A DNA stretch of 37,480 bases, from the NCBI GenBank assembly GCA_946185805.1, contig CAMHKU010000016.1:1-37480 (forward strand), in the 5' to 3' direction. How positions within the stretch are numbered: the first letter of the stretch is position 1; each line of letters begins with the position of its first letter. Below are positions 1 through 7,428 of the stretch, in pieces. The DNA comes from an uncultured Prevotellaceae bacterium. GTDB lineage: Bacteria; Bacteroidota; Bacteroidia; Bacteroidales; Bacteroidaceae. The translations under genes were made by a program, and so were the position numbers. Under the pieces are notes generated by a model. That model was not told the DNA's origin. It made no database searches and worked only from the letters and a program-made list of their open reading frames with translations.

Positions 1-117
1 CGCTATATCGAGCTGTACGAGCACATCGTCGGCGAGAAGTTTGACAAGGCCACAGAGAGCGGCAACATAGCCGAGCGCATTGAGCGGAACGTGAGCCAGT
101 GGCTGGCTGCCAGGTGA
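1..117 (+). CDS. purC: Phosphoribosylaminoimidazole-succinocarboxamide synthase, C-terminal end (partial)
   Basis: Only the last 38 codons are present; the gene enters from the left edge and stops at TGA 115-117. The peptide begins [17 protein letters not shown] and ends in an [13 protein letters not shown] helix, which matches the C-terminus I know from Bacteroidetes PurC. That enzyme joins aspartate to CAIR in purine synthesis. A second purine gene, purM, lies 3.4 kb downstream on the same strand. The call rests on a short tail and has not been aligned. Confidence 0.75.
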   Translation, partial: RYIELYEHIVGEKFDKATESGNIAERIERNVSQWLAAR

Positions 118-121
118 AATT

Positions 122-149
122 GGTGAAGGGTGATGAGTGAAGGATGATT
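122..149 (+). repeat. Four-unit heptamer array between purC and ubiE
   Basis: Four consecutive 7-bp units: ggtgaag, ggtgatg, agtgaag, gatgatt. The array fills about half of the 60-bp gap. The first three units carry TGA on the + strand, the sense strand of purC. Confidence 0.75.
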
Positions 150-177
150 ACTTATAGCGTGATAAACAAAGTGTTTT

Positions 178-909
178 ATGTACGAGCAGGAAAGCATAAA
201 GCCCTATAACGACGGCGAGAAGGCTCAGCAGGTGGAAGCGATGTTCGACCACATCGCACCCACCTACGACACGCTGAACCACCGTCTGTCGTGGAATATC
301 GACCGCGGATGGCGCAAGAAAGCCATCCGTGAGTTGCAGCCCTACGGGCCGCAGACGATACTCGACATTGCCACCGGCACGGGCGACTTTGCCATCCTGG
401 CCGCACAGATGCTCAAGCCCCAACGGCTCATCGGGGCCGACATCAGCGAGGGCATGATGCAGATAGGACGCGAGAAAGTAAGCAAGGCCGGCCTTGAGGG
501 CGTCATCACCTTTGAGAAGCAAGACTGTCTGGCCCTCTCCTACCCCACGGCGACGTTCGACGCCGTCATCGCCGCCTTCGGCATACGCAACTTTGCCGAC
601 CTCGACAAGGGGCTCAAAGAGATGTGCCGCGTGCTGAAACCCGGCGCCCACCTGAGCATCGTGGAACTGACGACGCCCGTCAGCTTTCCCATGAAGCAGC
701 TCTTCCGCATCTATTCACACACGGTGCTGCCCATCTACGGACGGCTCATCAGCCGCGACACCAGCGCCTACTCTTATCTGACGAAGACCATCGAAGCCTT
801 TCCACAAGGCGAACTGATGGTAGACATTCTCAAGAAAGCGGGCTTCAGCGAAGCCTCCTTCCGGCGACTCACCTTCGGCATCTGCACGCTCTACACGGCG
901 AGGAAGTGA
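178..909 (+). CDS. ubiE: Demethylmenaquinone methyltransferase (UbiE/MenG family)
   Basis: 243 aa, normal length for the family. It should methylate demethylmenaquinone with S-adenosylmethionine in the last step of menaquinone synthesis, the main quinone of Bacteroidales, so menG is the more apt name here. The family N-terminal motif around [24 protein letters not shown] is present in order (residues about 23-47), followed by the SAM-binding glycine motif [10 protein letters not shown] (about 63-72) and the [10 protein letters not shown] signature. Start ATG 178 gives the conserved N-terminus. The stop at 907-909 is followed directly by a gattgaa array. It is probably cotranscribed with purC upstream and aroE downstream, since no terminator is visible between them. 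Confidence 0.93.
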   Translation: MYEQESIKPYNDGEKAQQVEAMFDHIAPTYDTLNHRLSWNIDRGWRKKAIRELQPYGPQTILDIATGTGDFAILAAQMLKPQRLIGADISEGMMQIGREKVSKAGLEGVITFEKQDCLALSYPTATFDAVIAAFGIRNFADLDKGLKEMCRVLKPGAHLSIVELTTPVSFPMKQLFRIYSHTVLPIYGRLISRDTSAYSYLTKTIEAFPQGELMVDILKKAGFSEASFRRLTFGICTLYTARK

Positions 910-912
910 AAA

Positions 913-940
913 GATTGAAAATTGAAAATTGAAGATTGAA
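913..940 (+). repeat. gattgaa-type heptamer array downstream of ubiE
   Basis: Four units in register: gattgaa, aattgaa, aattgaa, gattgaa. Every unit has TGA on the sense strand of ubiE, so the array closes all reading frames just after the gene. The rest of the gap to aroE (941-994) is AT-rich with no clear signal. Confidence 0.85.
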
Positions 941-994
941 AGCGCTTAGGTAATAAACAGTAAATCGAAAATTCGTAAATCACAAATAAGCATT

Positions 995-1744
995 ATGGAC
1001 AAGTACGGATTAATAGGCTACCCCCTAGGTCACTCCTTCTCCATCAGCTTCTTCAACCAGAAGTTTGCTGATGAGGGTATCAACGCCAAGTATGTGAACT
1101 TCGAGATCCCCAGCATTGACCAGCTGATAGAGGTGCTCGACCAGAATCCCGAGCTCAAGGGGCTTAACGTCACCATACCCTATAAGGAGAAAGTGATAGA
1201 ATATCTCGACAACATCACCCCCGAAGCGCAGGCCATCGGCGCCGTCAACGTCATCCGCGTCAGCCACGAGGGTAAGAAAATCAAGCTCAAGGGCTACAAC
1301 AGCGACGTCATCGGCTTCACCAAGAGCATAGAGCCCATGCTCGACAAGAAATGGCACAAGAAAGCCCTCATCCTGGGCACCGGCGGTGCGTCGAAGGCCA
1401 TCAACTACGGCCTGAAGTCGCTGGGGCTGGAGACGGTCTACGTCAGCCGTTATGAGCGACCAGGCACTGTGCAGTATTCACAAATCACGCCCGAGGTCAT
1501 CCGCGAATACAACGTCGTCATCAACTGCACGCCCGTGGGCATGTATCCCCACACGGATGAATGTCCGCCCCTGCCCTACGAGGCGATGGACTATCACACC
1601 ATACTCTACGACCTCATTTATAATCCCGACGAGACACTCTTCATGAAGCGTGGCCGCGAGCAGGGCGCCGACGTGAAGAATGGCTTAGAGATGCTGCTGC
1701 TGCAGGCCTTCGCCTCGTGGGAATTCTGGCACGAGAAGAAATAA
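995..1744 (+). CDS. aroE: Shikimate dehydrogenase
   Basis: 249 aa, slightly short but usual for Bacteroidetes AroE. It reduces 3-dehydroshikimate to shikimate with NADPH in aromatic amino acid synthesis. Visible motifs: YGLIGYPLGHSFS substrate-binding motif near the N-terminus, NVTIPYKE with the catalytic lysine (about residue 66), the NSDVIGF segment with the conserved aspartate, the nucleotide-binding glycine loop GTGGASKA (about 129-136), and NCTPVGMYP. Start ATG 995 gives MDKYGLIGYPLGHS. The same strand and short gaps suggest a run with ubiE, but the genes have no pathway link beyond both drawing on chorismate-derived metabolism. Confidence 0.93.
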   Translation: MDKYGLIGYPLGHSFSISFFNQKFADEGINAKYVNFEIPSIDQLIEVLDQNPELKGLNVTIPYKEKVIEYLDNITPEAQAIGAVNVIRVSHEGKKIKLKGYNSDVIGFTKSIEPMLDKKWHKKALILGTGGASKAINYGLKSLGLETVYVSRYERPGTVQYSQITPEVIREYNVVINCTPVGMYPHTDECPPLPYEAMDYHTILYDLIYNPDETLFMKRGREQGADVKNGLEMLLLQAFASWEFWHEKK

Positions 1745-1769
1745 TCAGCAATATTAACGCCCCGTCCTC

Positions 1770-2870
1770 ATGACCACTTACAGCGAAAGAGTCAACGTCA
1801 TTACGCAGCGCTACAACCAGGCCATCCGCAACATGGAAGACCAATACCACATGCAGAAGGCTGGCAACTGGTCGCTGAGTTCACACCTGCTACGACAGCA
1901 GTATAGCGACCGTTACGACAGTCTGGTACAGGCTTACCGCCACGACTGCCGTCAGGCGCTGGCCGCCTGTGCACAAGCCGACCCCGAATGGGCCAAGTGG
2001 CGCCAATGGTGGTCGCGCATCTTCGTCGGCGGCCTTCTGGCGCTCATGGTGGGGTGCATGGCCACCATGCCCGACGAGCCGCAACCTCAGGCGTCGTCGA
2101 TGATGAGCGCCACAGAACAGGAACAGCACTACTGGAATGCCGACAACATACCCATACCCTATCTGCAAGACTCTACCCAATACGTGTCTAATCCTGACGG
2201 TATACTCTCGCAGCAAACAGTTGACAACATGAATGTTACTCTCAGTCGCTTAGAGAATAACTTAAACGTGCAGTCGGTGGTTATCGTGGTGAATCATATT
2301 GAGAACGACGACCCCTTCCGCATGGCTCAGGACGTAGGCAACAAATACGGAGTAGGCTATAACGACCGCGGACTGGTGGTGGTGGTGGGCTATGGCGACC
2401 ATAGCATCAACATCTCGCCGGGGCGCAGCCTGGAAGCCGACCTCACCGACGCGGAGTGTCACCGTCTGGAGCAGCGCTATGTTGTGCCGGCCATGCGCGC
2501 CGAGATGCCCGACAGCGCCATGCTCTATCTCACCGAGGCCATCTATTCCACCTTGGAGCAGAAGGAACTGCCCGTGATGTCGTCACTGGTAAGCGCCGAC
2601 GATGCCTATGAAGACCAAGTAGCCACCAACGTGGGTATCTTTATGCTGCTGCTCATAGGCTGGGCCTTGCTCTTCGTCAGGCTCAACAGCAAGTATCAGT
2701 GGCTGGGACTCGTAGGCGCCGTCCACCTGCTGGCCAACCCCTTTATCGACCGCAGCGTACATTTCAGCAGCGGCGGCGGTGGAGGCTTCGGCGGTGACGG
2801 CGGAGGCTTCAGCGGCGGCTCTTTCGGCGGCGGCTCATTCGGCGGCGGCGGAGCCACGTCGAGGTGGTAG
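1770..2870 (+). CDS. TPM-domain membrane protein with glycine-rich tail (YgcG-like)
   Basis: 366 aa. The first 90 residues are charged and helical, followed by a hydrophobic segment (about 91-107) and a TPM domain (about 130-270) recognised from the opening PDGILSQQTVDNMNVTL, the VVIVVNHI strand and GLVVVVGYGDHSINISPG. A second hydrophobic helix lies near 290-306. The tail is almost pure Gly/Ser/Phe (GGGGFGGDGGGFSGG type), typical of TPM proteins. TPM domains have been tied to phosphatase-like activity and to assembly of membrane complexes, but this protein's substrate is unknown. The next gene encodes LemA, a common partner. The N-terminal cytoplasmic extension before the first membrane helix is unusual, because many relatives start with a signal peptide. 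Confidence 0.85.
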   Translation: MTTYSERVNVITQRYNQAIRNMEDQYHMQKAGNWSLSSHLLRQQYSDRYDSLVQAYRHDCRQALAACAQADPEWAKWRQWWSRIFVGGLLALMVGCMATMPDEPQPQASSMMSATEQEQHYWNADNIPIPYLQDSTQYVSNPDGILSQQTVDNMNVTLSRLENNLNVQSVVIVVNHIENDDPFRMAQDVGNKYGVGYNDRGLVVVVGYGDHSINISPGRSLEADLTDAECHRLEQRYVVPAMRAEMPDSAMLYLTEAIYSTLEQKELPVMSSLVSADDAYEDQVATNVGIFMLLLIGWALLFVRLNSKYQWLGLVGAVHLLANPFIDRSVHFSSGGGGGFGGDGGGFSGGSFGGGSFGGGGATSRW

Positions 2871-2876
2871 AATGAA

Positions 2877-2929
2877 GATTGAACATTGAAGATTGAACAT
2901 TGAAGTATCATTGAAGATTGAACATTGAA
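2877..2929 (+). repeat. Compound gattgaa/cattgaa heptamer array between TPM gene and lemA
   Basis: Alternating gattgaa and cattgaa units (2877-2904), an interrupting gtat, then a partial second copy of the block (2916-2929) followed again by gtatcatt. So a higher-order block of about 25 bp has itself been duplicated. The TGA-bearing strand is the sense strand of the upstream gene. Confidence 0.85.
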
Positions 2930-2952
2930 GTATCATTATAACAATAGCTATT

Positions 2953-3540
2953 ATGAAAATCAGTAAAACACTTATTGCAATCATCGCAGCCGTCGTCATC
3001 ATCGGCGGATGGGCTGCCAGTGCTTACAACTCTATGGTGCAGGTGCAGGAGAAGGCCACTACGTCGCTGGCCAACGTGCAGTCGGCCTATCAGCGCCGTG
3101 CCGACCTGATTCCCAACCTTGTGGAAACCGTCAAGGGCTATGCCGCTCACGAGAAACAGACGCTCGAAGACGTGGTCAGTGCCCGCTCGAAGGCTACGCA
3201 GATTACCCTCGACCCCGAGAACATGACCCCCGAGAAGCTGAAGCAATTCCAGCAGGCACAAGGCGAGCTGGGCTCTGCCCTGGGCCGTCTGATAGCCATT
3301 CAGGAGAACTATCCCGACCTGAAGGCCAACGAGAACTTCCGCGATCTGCAGGTGCAGCTCGAAGGCACAGAGAACCGCATCAACGAGGCACGCAACTCGT
3401 ACAATAACACCGTACAGCAGTATAACGTCGTCATCCGCTCGTTCCCCAAGAACCTGCTCGCCGGCATGTTCGGCTTCGACAAGATGGACAAGTTCGAGGC
3501 TGAGGCAGGCGCAGAAAAGGCTCCCCAGGTGAAATTCTAA
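2953..3540 (+). CDS. lemA: LemA family protein
   Basis: 195 aa, typical length. An N-terminal hydrophobic segment (residues about 5-24) is followed by the family signature: YNSMVQVQEKATTSLANVQ, then the QRRADLIPNLVETVKGYAAHE motif, and near the C-terminus the NNTVQQYNVVIRSFPKNLLAGMFGF signature. The fold is a long helical bundle outside the inner membrane. Its function is not established; the recurrent pairing with TPM proteins, seen here as the adjacent upstream gene, suggests they act together at the membrane. The gap to purM is only 27 bp and consists of aattgac repeats. Confidence 0.92.
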   Translation: MKISKTLIAIIAAVVIIGGWAASAYNSMVQVQEKATTSLANVQSAYQRRADLIPNLVETVKGYAAHEKQTLEDVVSARSKATQITLDPENMTPEKLKQFQQAQGELGSALGRLIAIQENYPDLKANENFRDLQVQLEGTENRINEARNSYNNTVQQYNVVIRSFPKNLLAGMFGFDKMDKFEAEAGAEKAPQVKF

Positions 3541-3545
3541 GTAAA

Positions 3546-3566
3546 AATTGACAATTGATAATTGAC
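3546..3566 (+). repeat. aattgac heptamer array directly before purM start
   Basis: Three units (aattgac, aattgat, aattgac) end one base before the ATG of purM at 3568. A TTG start at 3562 would be inside the last unit and is rejected as the real start. Confidence 0.8.
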
Positions 3567-3567
3567 A

Positions 3568-4788
3568 ATGAGCCAAAACCGATATATGCAACGTGGCGTC
3601 AGTGCAGCCAAGGAAGACGTCCACGCCGCCATCAAAAACATCGACAAGGGACTCTACCCCCAGGCTTTCTGCAAGATTATTCCCGACATCCTGGGCGGCG
3701 ACCCCGAGTATTGCAACATCATGCATGCCGACGGTGCCGGCACGAAGTCGAGCCTGGCCTACATGTACTGGAAGGAGACCGGCGACCTCAGCGTCTGGAA
3801 GGGTATAGCCCAGGATGCCATCGTGATGAACACCGACGACCTGCTCTGCGTGGGTGCCGTCGACAACATCCTGGTCAGCTCCACCATCGGCCGCAATAAG
3901 ATGCTCGTGCCCGGCGAGGTTATCTCTGCTATCATCAACGGCACCGACGAGCTGCTCGGCGAGCTACGCAAGATGGGCATCGGCATCTGGCCCACCGGCG
4001 GCGAGACGGCCGACGTGGGCGACCTCGTGCGCACCATCATCGTCGACTCTACCGTCACCTGCCGCATGCGCCGCAGCGACGTCATCGATAATGCCAACAT
4101 CCGCCCCGGCGACGTCATCGTAGGTCTCTCCTCCACCGGTCAGGCCACCTATGAGGAGCGCTACAACGGCGGCATGGGCAGCAATGGCCTTACGTCGGCA
4201 CGCCACGACGTGTTCGCGAAATACCTCGCAGAGAAATACCCCGAGAGCTACGACCACGCCGTGCCCGATGAGTTGGTGTATAGCGGCAAGTACAAGCTGA
4301 CAGCCCCCCTTTCAGCCCCCGAGGGGGCTACAAATGCCAACAAGGGTAATGAAGTCCCCTCGGGGGCAGTAGGGGGGGCTAACATGGGCCAGCTCGTGCT
4401 CTCCCCTACCCGCACCTACGCTCCCGTCATCAAGCACCTGTTAGACGAGCTGCGCCCCGAAATCCACGGCATGGTGCACTGCACCGGCGGCGCACAGACC
4501 AAGGTGCTCCACTTCGTGGGCGACAACTGCCGCGTCATCAAGGACAACATGTTCCCGGTGCCGCCGTTGTTCCAAGCCATCCACGAATGTTCCGGCACCG
4601 ACTGGCGCGAGATGTACCAGGTGTTCAACATGGGCCACCGCATGGAAATCTACGTGCGCCCCGAGGTGGCCGGGCAGGTGATGGCCATCTCGAAGTCGTT
4701 CAACATCGACGCCCAGGTGGTTGGCCACATCGAGGAAGGGCAGCGCTCGCTGACCATCCATAGCGAGTATGGCACGTTCAATTATTAA
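3568..4788 (+). CDS. purM: Phosphoribosylformylglycinamidine cyclo-ligase (AIR synthase)
   Basis: 406 aa from ATG 3568 (MSQNRYMQRGVSAAKEDVH). It makes aminoimidazole ribotide from FGAM with ATP, step five of purine synthesis. This is the longer Bacteroidetes type: the family DGAGTKS motif appears as MHADGAGTKSSLAYMYWKE (about residues 52-70), then NTDDLLCVGA, GGETADVGDLVRT and the C-terminal lobe with LVLSPTRTYAPVIK and HCTGGAQTK. The odd part is residues about 245-271, proline/glycine/alanine-rich and encoded by a 79-bp GC-rich palindrome; homologues I know go straight from YSGKYKLT to the GQLVLSPTRTYAP segment with only a short linker. The frame stays open, so the enzyme is probably functional with an added surface loop. 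Confidence 0.9.
   Translation: MSQNRYMQRGVSAAKEDVHAAIKNIDKGLYPQAFCKIIPDILGGDPEYCNIMHADGAGTKSSLAYMYWKETGDLSVWKGIAQDAIVMNTDDLLCVGAVDNILVSSTIGRNKMLVPGEVISAIINGTDELLGELRKMGIGIWPTGGETADVGDLVRTIIVDSTVTCRMRRSDVIDNANIRPGDVIVGLSSTGQATYEERYNGGMGSNGLTSARHDVFAKYLAEKYPESYDHAVPDELVYSGKYKLTAPLSAPEGATNANKGNEVPSGAVGGANMGQLVLSPTRTYAPVIKHLLDELRPEIHGMVHCTGGAQTKVLHFVGDNCRVIKDNMFPVPPLFQAIHECSGTDWREMYQVFNMGHRMEIYVRPEVAGQVMAISKSFNIDAQVVGHIEEGQRSLTIHSEYGTFNY
4302..4380. repeat. 79-bp GC-rich inverted-repeat element inserted in frame in purM
   Basis: The left arm (4302-4329) and right arm (4353-4380) are near-perfect reverse complements of about 28 nt, separated by about 23 nt. The arms read agcccccct...gagggggct and agtcccctcg...ggggggct. 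The composition is quite unlike the surrounding purM codons. A related CCCTCCCC/GAGGAGGGG hairpin lies in the intergenic region at 31770-31794, which suggests a mobile or amplified repeat family. Confidence 0.8.
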
Positions 4789-4863
4789 ACCAATAGTTAC
4801 ACGACAAGCATGTTACACACAGCTATTCAGTTGTTTACAGCATGTCGGCAAATTACGAAACTT

Positions 4864-5154
4864 ATGTTTGCTGCATGCACCGTAACCATGGCACTTGCGT
4901 CGTGCTCTACCCTCGTCGAGGATGTGGTAAGCCCCATGCTCTCGTCCGATGTCAACAGCGCCTATGTGAAGGCCAAGCCCAGCGTCAGCGGTACCAAGGG
5001 CGTGAGCACCAAGCAGAAAGCCAAGGAGCAGGAGGCGCTGAAGAAGGCTGGCAAATGCCCCGTCTGTGCTGGTGTTGGCCGTTCTCCCGACGGCCAGTAC
5101 GTCTGCGAAGCCTGCAAGGGAACGGGGCGGTACGCTGACGCTAGTGATAAGTGA
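4864..5154 (+). CDS. Small lipoprotein with DnaJ-type CxxCxG zinc motifs
   Basis: From ATG 4864 the product is 96 aa: a short signal peptide ending in a lipobox (MALASC, cysteine about residue 14), a basic/alanine linker, and a C-terminal CPVCAGVGRS...CEACKGTG pair. The latter is two CxxCxG repeats as in the DnaJ cysteine-rich domain, likely binding one zinc. An alternative upstream ATG at 4810 would put 18 more residues before the signal peptide and is less likely. I do not recognise a named family. A zinc ribbon on a predicted outer-membrane-anchored lipoprotein is uncommon. The stop codon lies in a short repeat (5138-5180). Confidence 0.7.
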   Translation: MFAACTVTMALASCSTLVEDVVSPMLSSDVNSAYVKAKPSVSGTKGVSTKQKAKEQEALKKAGKCPVCAGVGRSPDGQYVCEACKGTGRYADASDK

Positions 5155-5180
5155 AAGCGCTACGCTAGTGAATAGTGAAG
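5138..5180 (+). repeat. Duplicated acgctagtgaatagtgaag unit
   Basis: Two 18-19-bp copies (5138-5155 and 5162-5180) joined by agcgct. The first overlaps the last codons and stop of the small lipoprotein gene. Seventeen bases (5159-5175) recur exactly as a reverse complement inside the signal-peptide codons of susD at 15307-15323. Confidence 0.75.
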
Positions 5181-5213
5181 CTTTGGCTGCCACTACAATG
5201 TAATCATAAATTT

Positions 5214-5234
5214 CAATTCTCAATTCTCAATTCT
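5214..5234 (+). repeat. caattct heptamer array before prfA
   Basis: Three perfect tandem caattct units end 9 bp before the prfA start codon. Unlike most arrays here, the strand facing the upstream gene has no stop codon. Confidence 0.85.
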
Positions 5235-5243
5235 CAAAGATAA

Positions 5244-6359
5244 ATGGCAGAAACAACCAATAGCATATTACAGAAGCTCGACGGCCTGGAAGCCCGCTTC
5301 GAGGAGGTGTCGACACTGATTACCGACCCCGACGTAATCAGCGACCAGCAACGCTTCGTGAAACTGACGAAGGAATATAAGGATCTGGGCGACATTATGG
5401 ACGCCCGCCGGCGATACATCGCCTGTCTCAACGGCATCCGCGAGGCAAAGGACATACTGATGGGCGAGGACGACCCGGAGATGAAGGAGATGGCCCGCGA
5501 AGAACTGGCCGCCAACGAGGCCCTGCAGCCGCAGCTGGAAGAGGAAATCAAGATTGCCCTCATTCCCAAGGACCCCGAGGACGCCAAGAACGTGCAGATG
5601 GAGATACGCGCCGGCACCGGCGGCGACGAGGCTTGCCTCTTTGCCGGCGACCTGTTTAAGATGTACAAGAGCTACTGCGACTCGCGCGGCTGGCAGCTCT
5701 CTATCACGAGCGTCTCCGAGGGTGCCGTCGGCGGCTACAAGGAAATCGATTTTGCTGTCTCCGGCGCCGATGTCTACGGCACGCTGAAGTATGAGAGCGG
5801 TGTCCACCGCGTACAGCGCGTGCCCGCCACCGAGACCCAGGGACGCATGCACACCTCGGCGGCAACGGTGGCCGTACTCCCCGAGGCCGACAAGTTTGAA
5901 GTACACGTCAACGAGGGTGAAATCAAGTGGGACACCTTCCGCTCCAGCGGCGCCGGCGGGCAGAACGTCAACAAGGTGGAGTCCGGCGTACGCCTGCGCT
6001 ATATGTGGAAGAATCCCAATACCGGCGAGACCGAGGAGATTCTCATCGAGTGTACCGAGACCCGCGACCAGCCCAAGAACAAGGAGCGTGCCCTCTCGCG
6101 ACTCTATACCTTTATATATGACAAGGAGCACCAGAAGTATATGGACGACATCGCCTCGCGCCGCAAGAGCCTCGTCTCCACCGGCGACCGCTCGGCCAAG
6201 ATCCGCACCTACAATTTCCCGCAGGGCCGAGTGACCGACCACCGCATAGGCTACACCACCCACGACCTGCAAGGCTTCCTTGGCGGCGACATCCAGCCCA
6301 TGATCGACGCCCTCACCGTGGCCGAGAACGCCGAGCGCATGAAAGAGAGTGAGCTTTAA
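5244..6359 (+). CDS. prfA: Peptide chain release factor 1
   Basis: 371 aa, normal for RF1. It recognises UAA/UAG and triggers peptide release on the ribosome. Visible parts: an N-terminal helical domain; the codon-recognition tripeptide as PAT in GVHRVQRVPATETQGRMHTS, which identifies RF1 rather than RF2; and the catalytic GGQ motif (residues 238-240) in RSSGAGGQNVNKVESGVRL. The C-terminal TYNFPQGRVTDHRIGYTTHDL segment is also classical. The glutamine of GGQ is normally methylated by PrmC, which is not in this window. Start ATG 5244. It precedes pyrF across a 157-bp repeat-filled gap. Confidence 0.96.
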   Translation: MAETTNSILQKLDGLEARFEEVSTLITDPDVISDQQRFVKLTKEYKDLGDIMDARRRYIACLNGIREAKDILMGEDDPEMKEMAREELAANEALQPQLEEEIKIALIPKDPEDAKNVQMEIRAGTGGDEACLFAGDLFKMYKSYCDSRGWQLSITSVSEGAVGGYKEIDFAVSGADVYGTLKYESGVHRVQRVPATETQGRMHTSAATVAVLPEADKFEVHVNEGEIKWDTFRSSGAGGQNVNKVESGVRLRYMWKNPNTGETEEILIECTETRDQPKNKERALSRLYTFIYDKEHQKYMDDIASRRKSLVSTGDRSAKIRTYNFPQGRVTDHRIGYTTHDLQGFLGGDIQPMIDALTVAENAERMKESEL

Positions 6360-6360
6360 C

Positions 6361-6512
6361 CCCAGTAGCCCCAAAATCCCAGTAGCCTCATAAGCCCCAG
6401 AAGCCCCAAAATCCCAGAAACCCCAGTAGCCCCAGAGGCCCCAAAATCCCAGAAGCCCCAGAAGCCCCAGAGGCCCCAAATCCCCCCAGAAATCCCCAGA
6501 AATCCCCAGAAA
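6361..6512 (+). repeat. Nonamer array (ccccagaag / ccccaaaat) between prfA and pyrF
   Basis: About 150 bp built from 8-9-bp units: ccccagtag, ccccaaaat, cccagaag, ccccagagg, ending in aatccccag units just before the pyrF start. This fills the whole intergenic space. The purine/pyrimidine strand bias is strong (few G/T on the + strand). No promoter motif is visible inside. Confidence 0.85.
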
Positions 6513-6516
6513 AGCC

Positions 6517-7374
6517 ATGACCAGAAAAGAACTCATCCAGCAAATCCACGAGAAGCAGTCGTTTCTCTGCGTAGGCCTCGACGTTGACATTGCCAAGATT
6601 CCCGAGGCCGTAAAGCGCCTCGTCGACAAGCAGTGCGACGAGGAAGACCGCACGGCGATGTATATCACCGCCTTCAACAAGCTCATCATCGACGCCACAG
6701 CACCCTACTGCGTGGCCTACAAGCCCAACCTGGCCTTCTATGAGGCCTACGGCATCGACGGTCTCTACGCTTACGAGAAGACCGTAGAATATCTGCGCGC
6801 CAAGTACCCCCACCACTTCATCATTGCCGACGCCAAGCGCGGCGACATCGGCAACACGTCGAAGATGTATGCCAAGAGCATCTTCGAGGGCAATGCACAG
6901 GCCGACGCCATCACCGTAGCGCCATACATGGGCGAAGACAGCGTGACACCCTTCCTCGGCTACGAGGACAAGTGGGTTATCCTGCTGGCACTGACGTCGA
7001 ACAAGGGCAGCCACGACTTCCAGCTTACGGAGTCGCCCGACGGTGAACGCCTCTTTGAGAAGGTGCTCCGCCGCAGCCAGCAGTGGGCCACCGACGAGCA
7101 GATGATGTATGTCGTCGGCGCCACTCAGGGACAGATGTTTGAGGACATCCGCCGTCTGGCTCCCACACACTTCCTGCTCGTCCCCGGCGTTGGCGCCCAG
7201 GGCGGGTCCCTGCAGGAGGTGTGCAAATATGGCCTGCTGAAGCACGACTGCGGACTGCTCGTCAACTCCAGCCGTGGCATTATCTACGCCTCTCAGGGCG
7301 ACGACTTTGCCCAGGTGGCCGCCGAGAAAGCCCGCGAGCTGCAGCAGCAAATGGCCGTCGAACTCAACAAATAG
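6517..7374 (+). CDS. pyrF: Orotidine 5'-phosphate decarboxylase (long type)
   Basis: 285 aa, the longer PyrF subfamily seen in Bacteroidetes and actinobacteria rather than the ~230-aa E. coli type. It decarboxylates OMP to UMP. Motifs: LCVGLDVD near the N-terminus; [12 protein letters not shown] (about residues 68-79); the catalytic [14 protein letters not shown] (DxKxxD, about 106-119); [10 protein letters not shown] with the phosphate-binding end; and the [11 protein letters not shown] segment. Start ATG 6517. Its stop codon TAG is the first three bases of the tagtaaa heptamer array that follows. Confidence 0.94.
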   Translation: MTRKELIQQIHEKQSFLCVGLDVDIAKIPEAVKRLVDKQCDEEDRTAMYITAFNKLIIDATAPYCVAYKPNLAFYEAYGIDGLYAYEKTVEYLRAKYPHHFIIADAKRGDIGNTSKMYAKSIFEGNAQADAITVAPYMGEDSVTPFLGYEDKWVILLALTSNKGSHDFQLTESPDGERLFEKVLRRSQQWATDEQMMYVVGATQGQMFEDIRRLAPTHFLLVPGVGAQGGSLQEVCKYGLLKHDCGLLVNSSRGIIYASQGDDFAQVAAEKARELQQQMAVELNK

Positions 7375-7428
7375 TAAATAGTAAATAGTAAATCGTTAAT
7401 AGTAAATCGTAAATAGTAAAATAGTAAA
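7372..7428 (+). repeat. tagtaaa heptamer array joining pyrF stop to cobQ start
   Basis: Eight units (six tagtaaa, plus tcgttaa and tcgtaaa variants, with one extra a at 7421) run from the pyrF stop codon to the cobQ start codon. The first unit supplies TAG for pyrF and the last unit's final A begins the ATG of cobQ. The junction therefore consists of array only. Confidence 0.9.

Noticed and set aside
4302..4380. Frameshift or pseudogene in purM
   Set aside because: The insert is open in frame and all downstream motifs remain in the same frame.
7372..7428. Cobalamin riboswitch before cobQ
   Set aside because: Only 53 bp separate pyrF and cobQ, all of it tagtaaa units, far too short for the roughly 200-nt B12 riboswitch.
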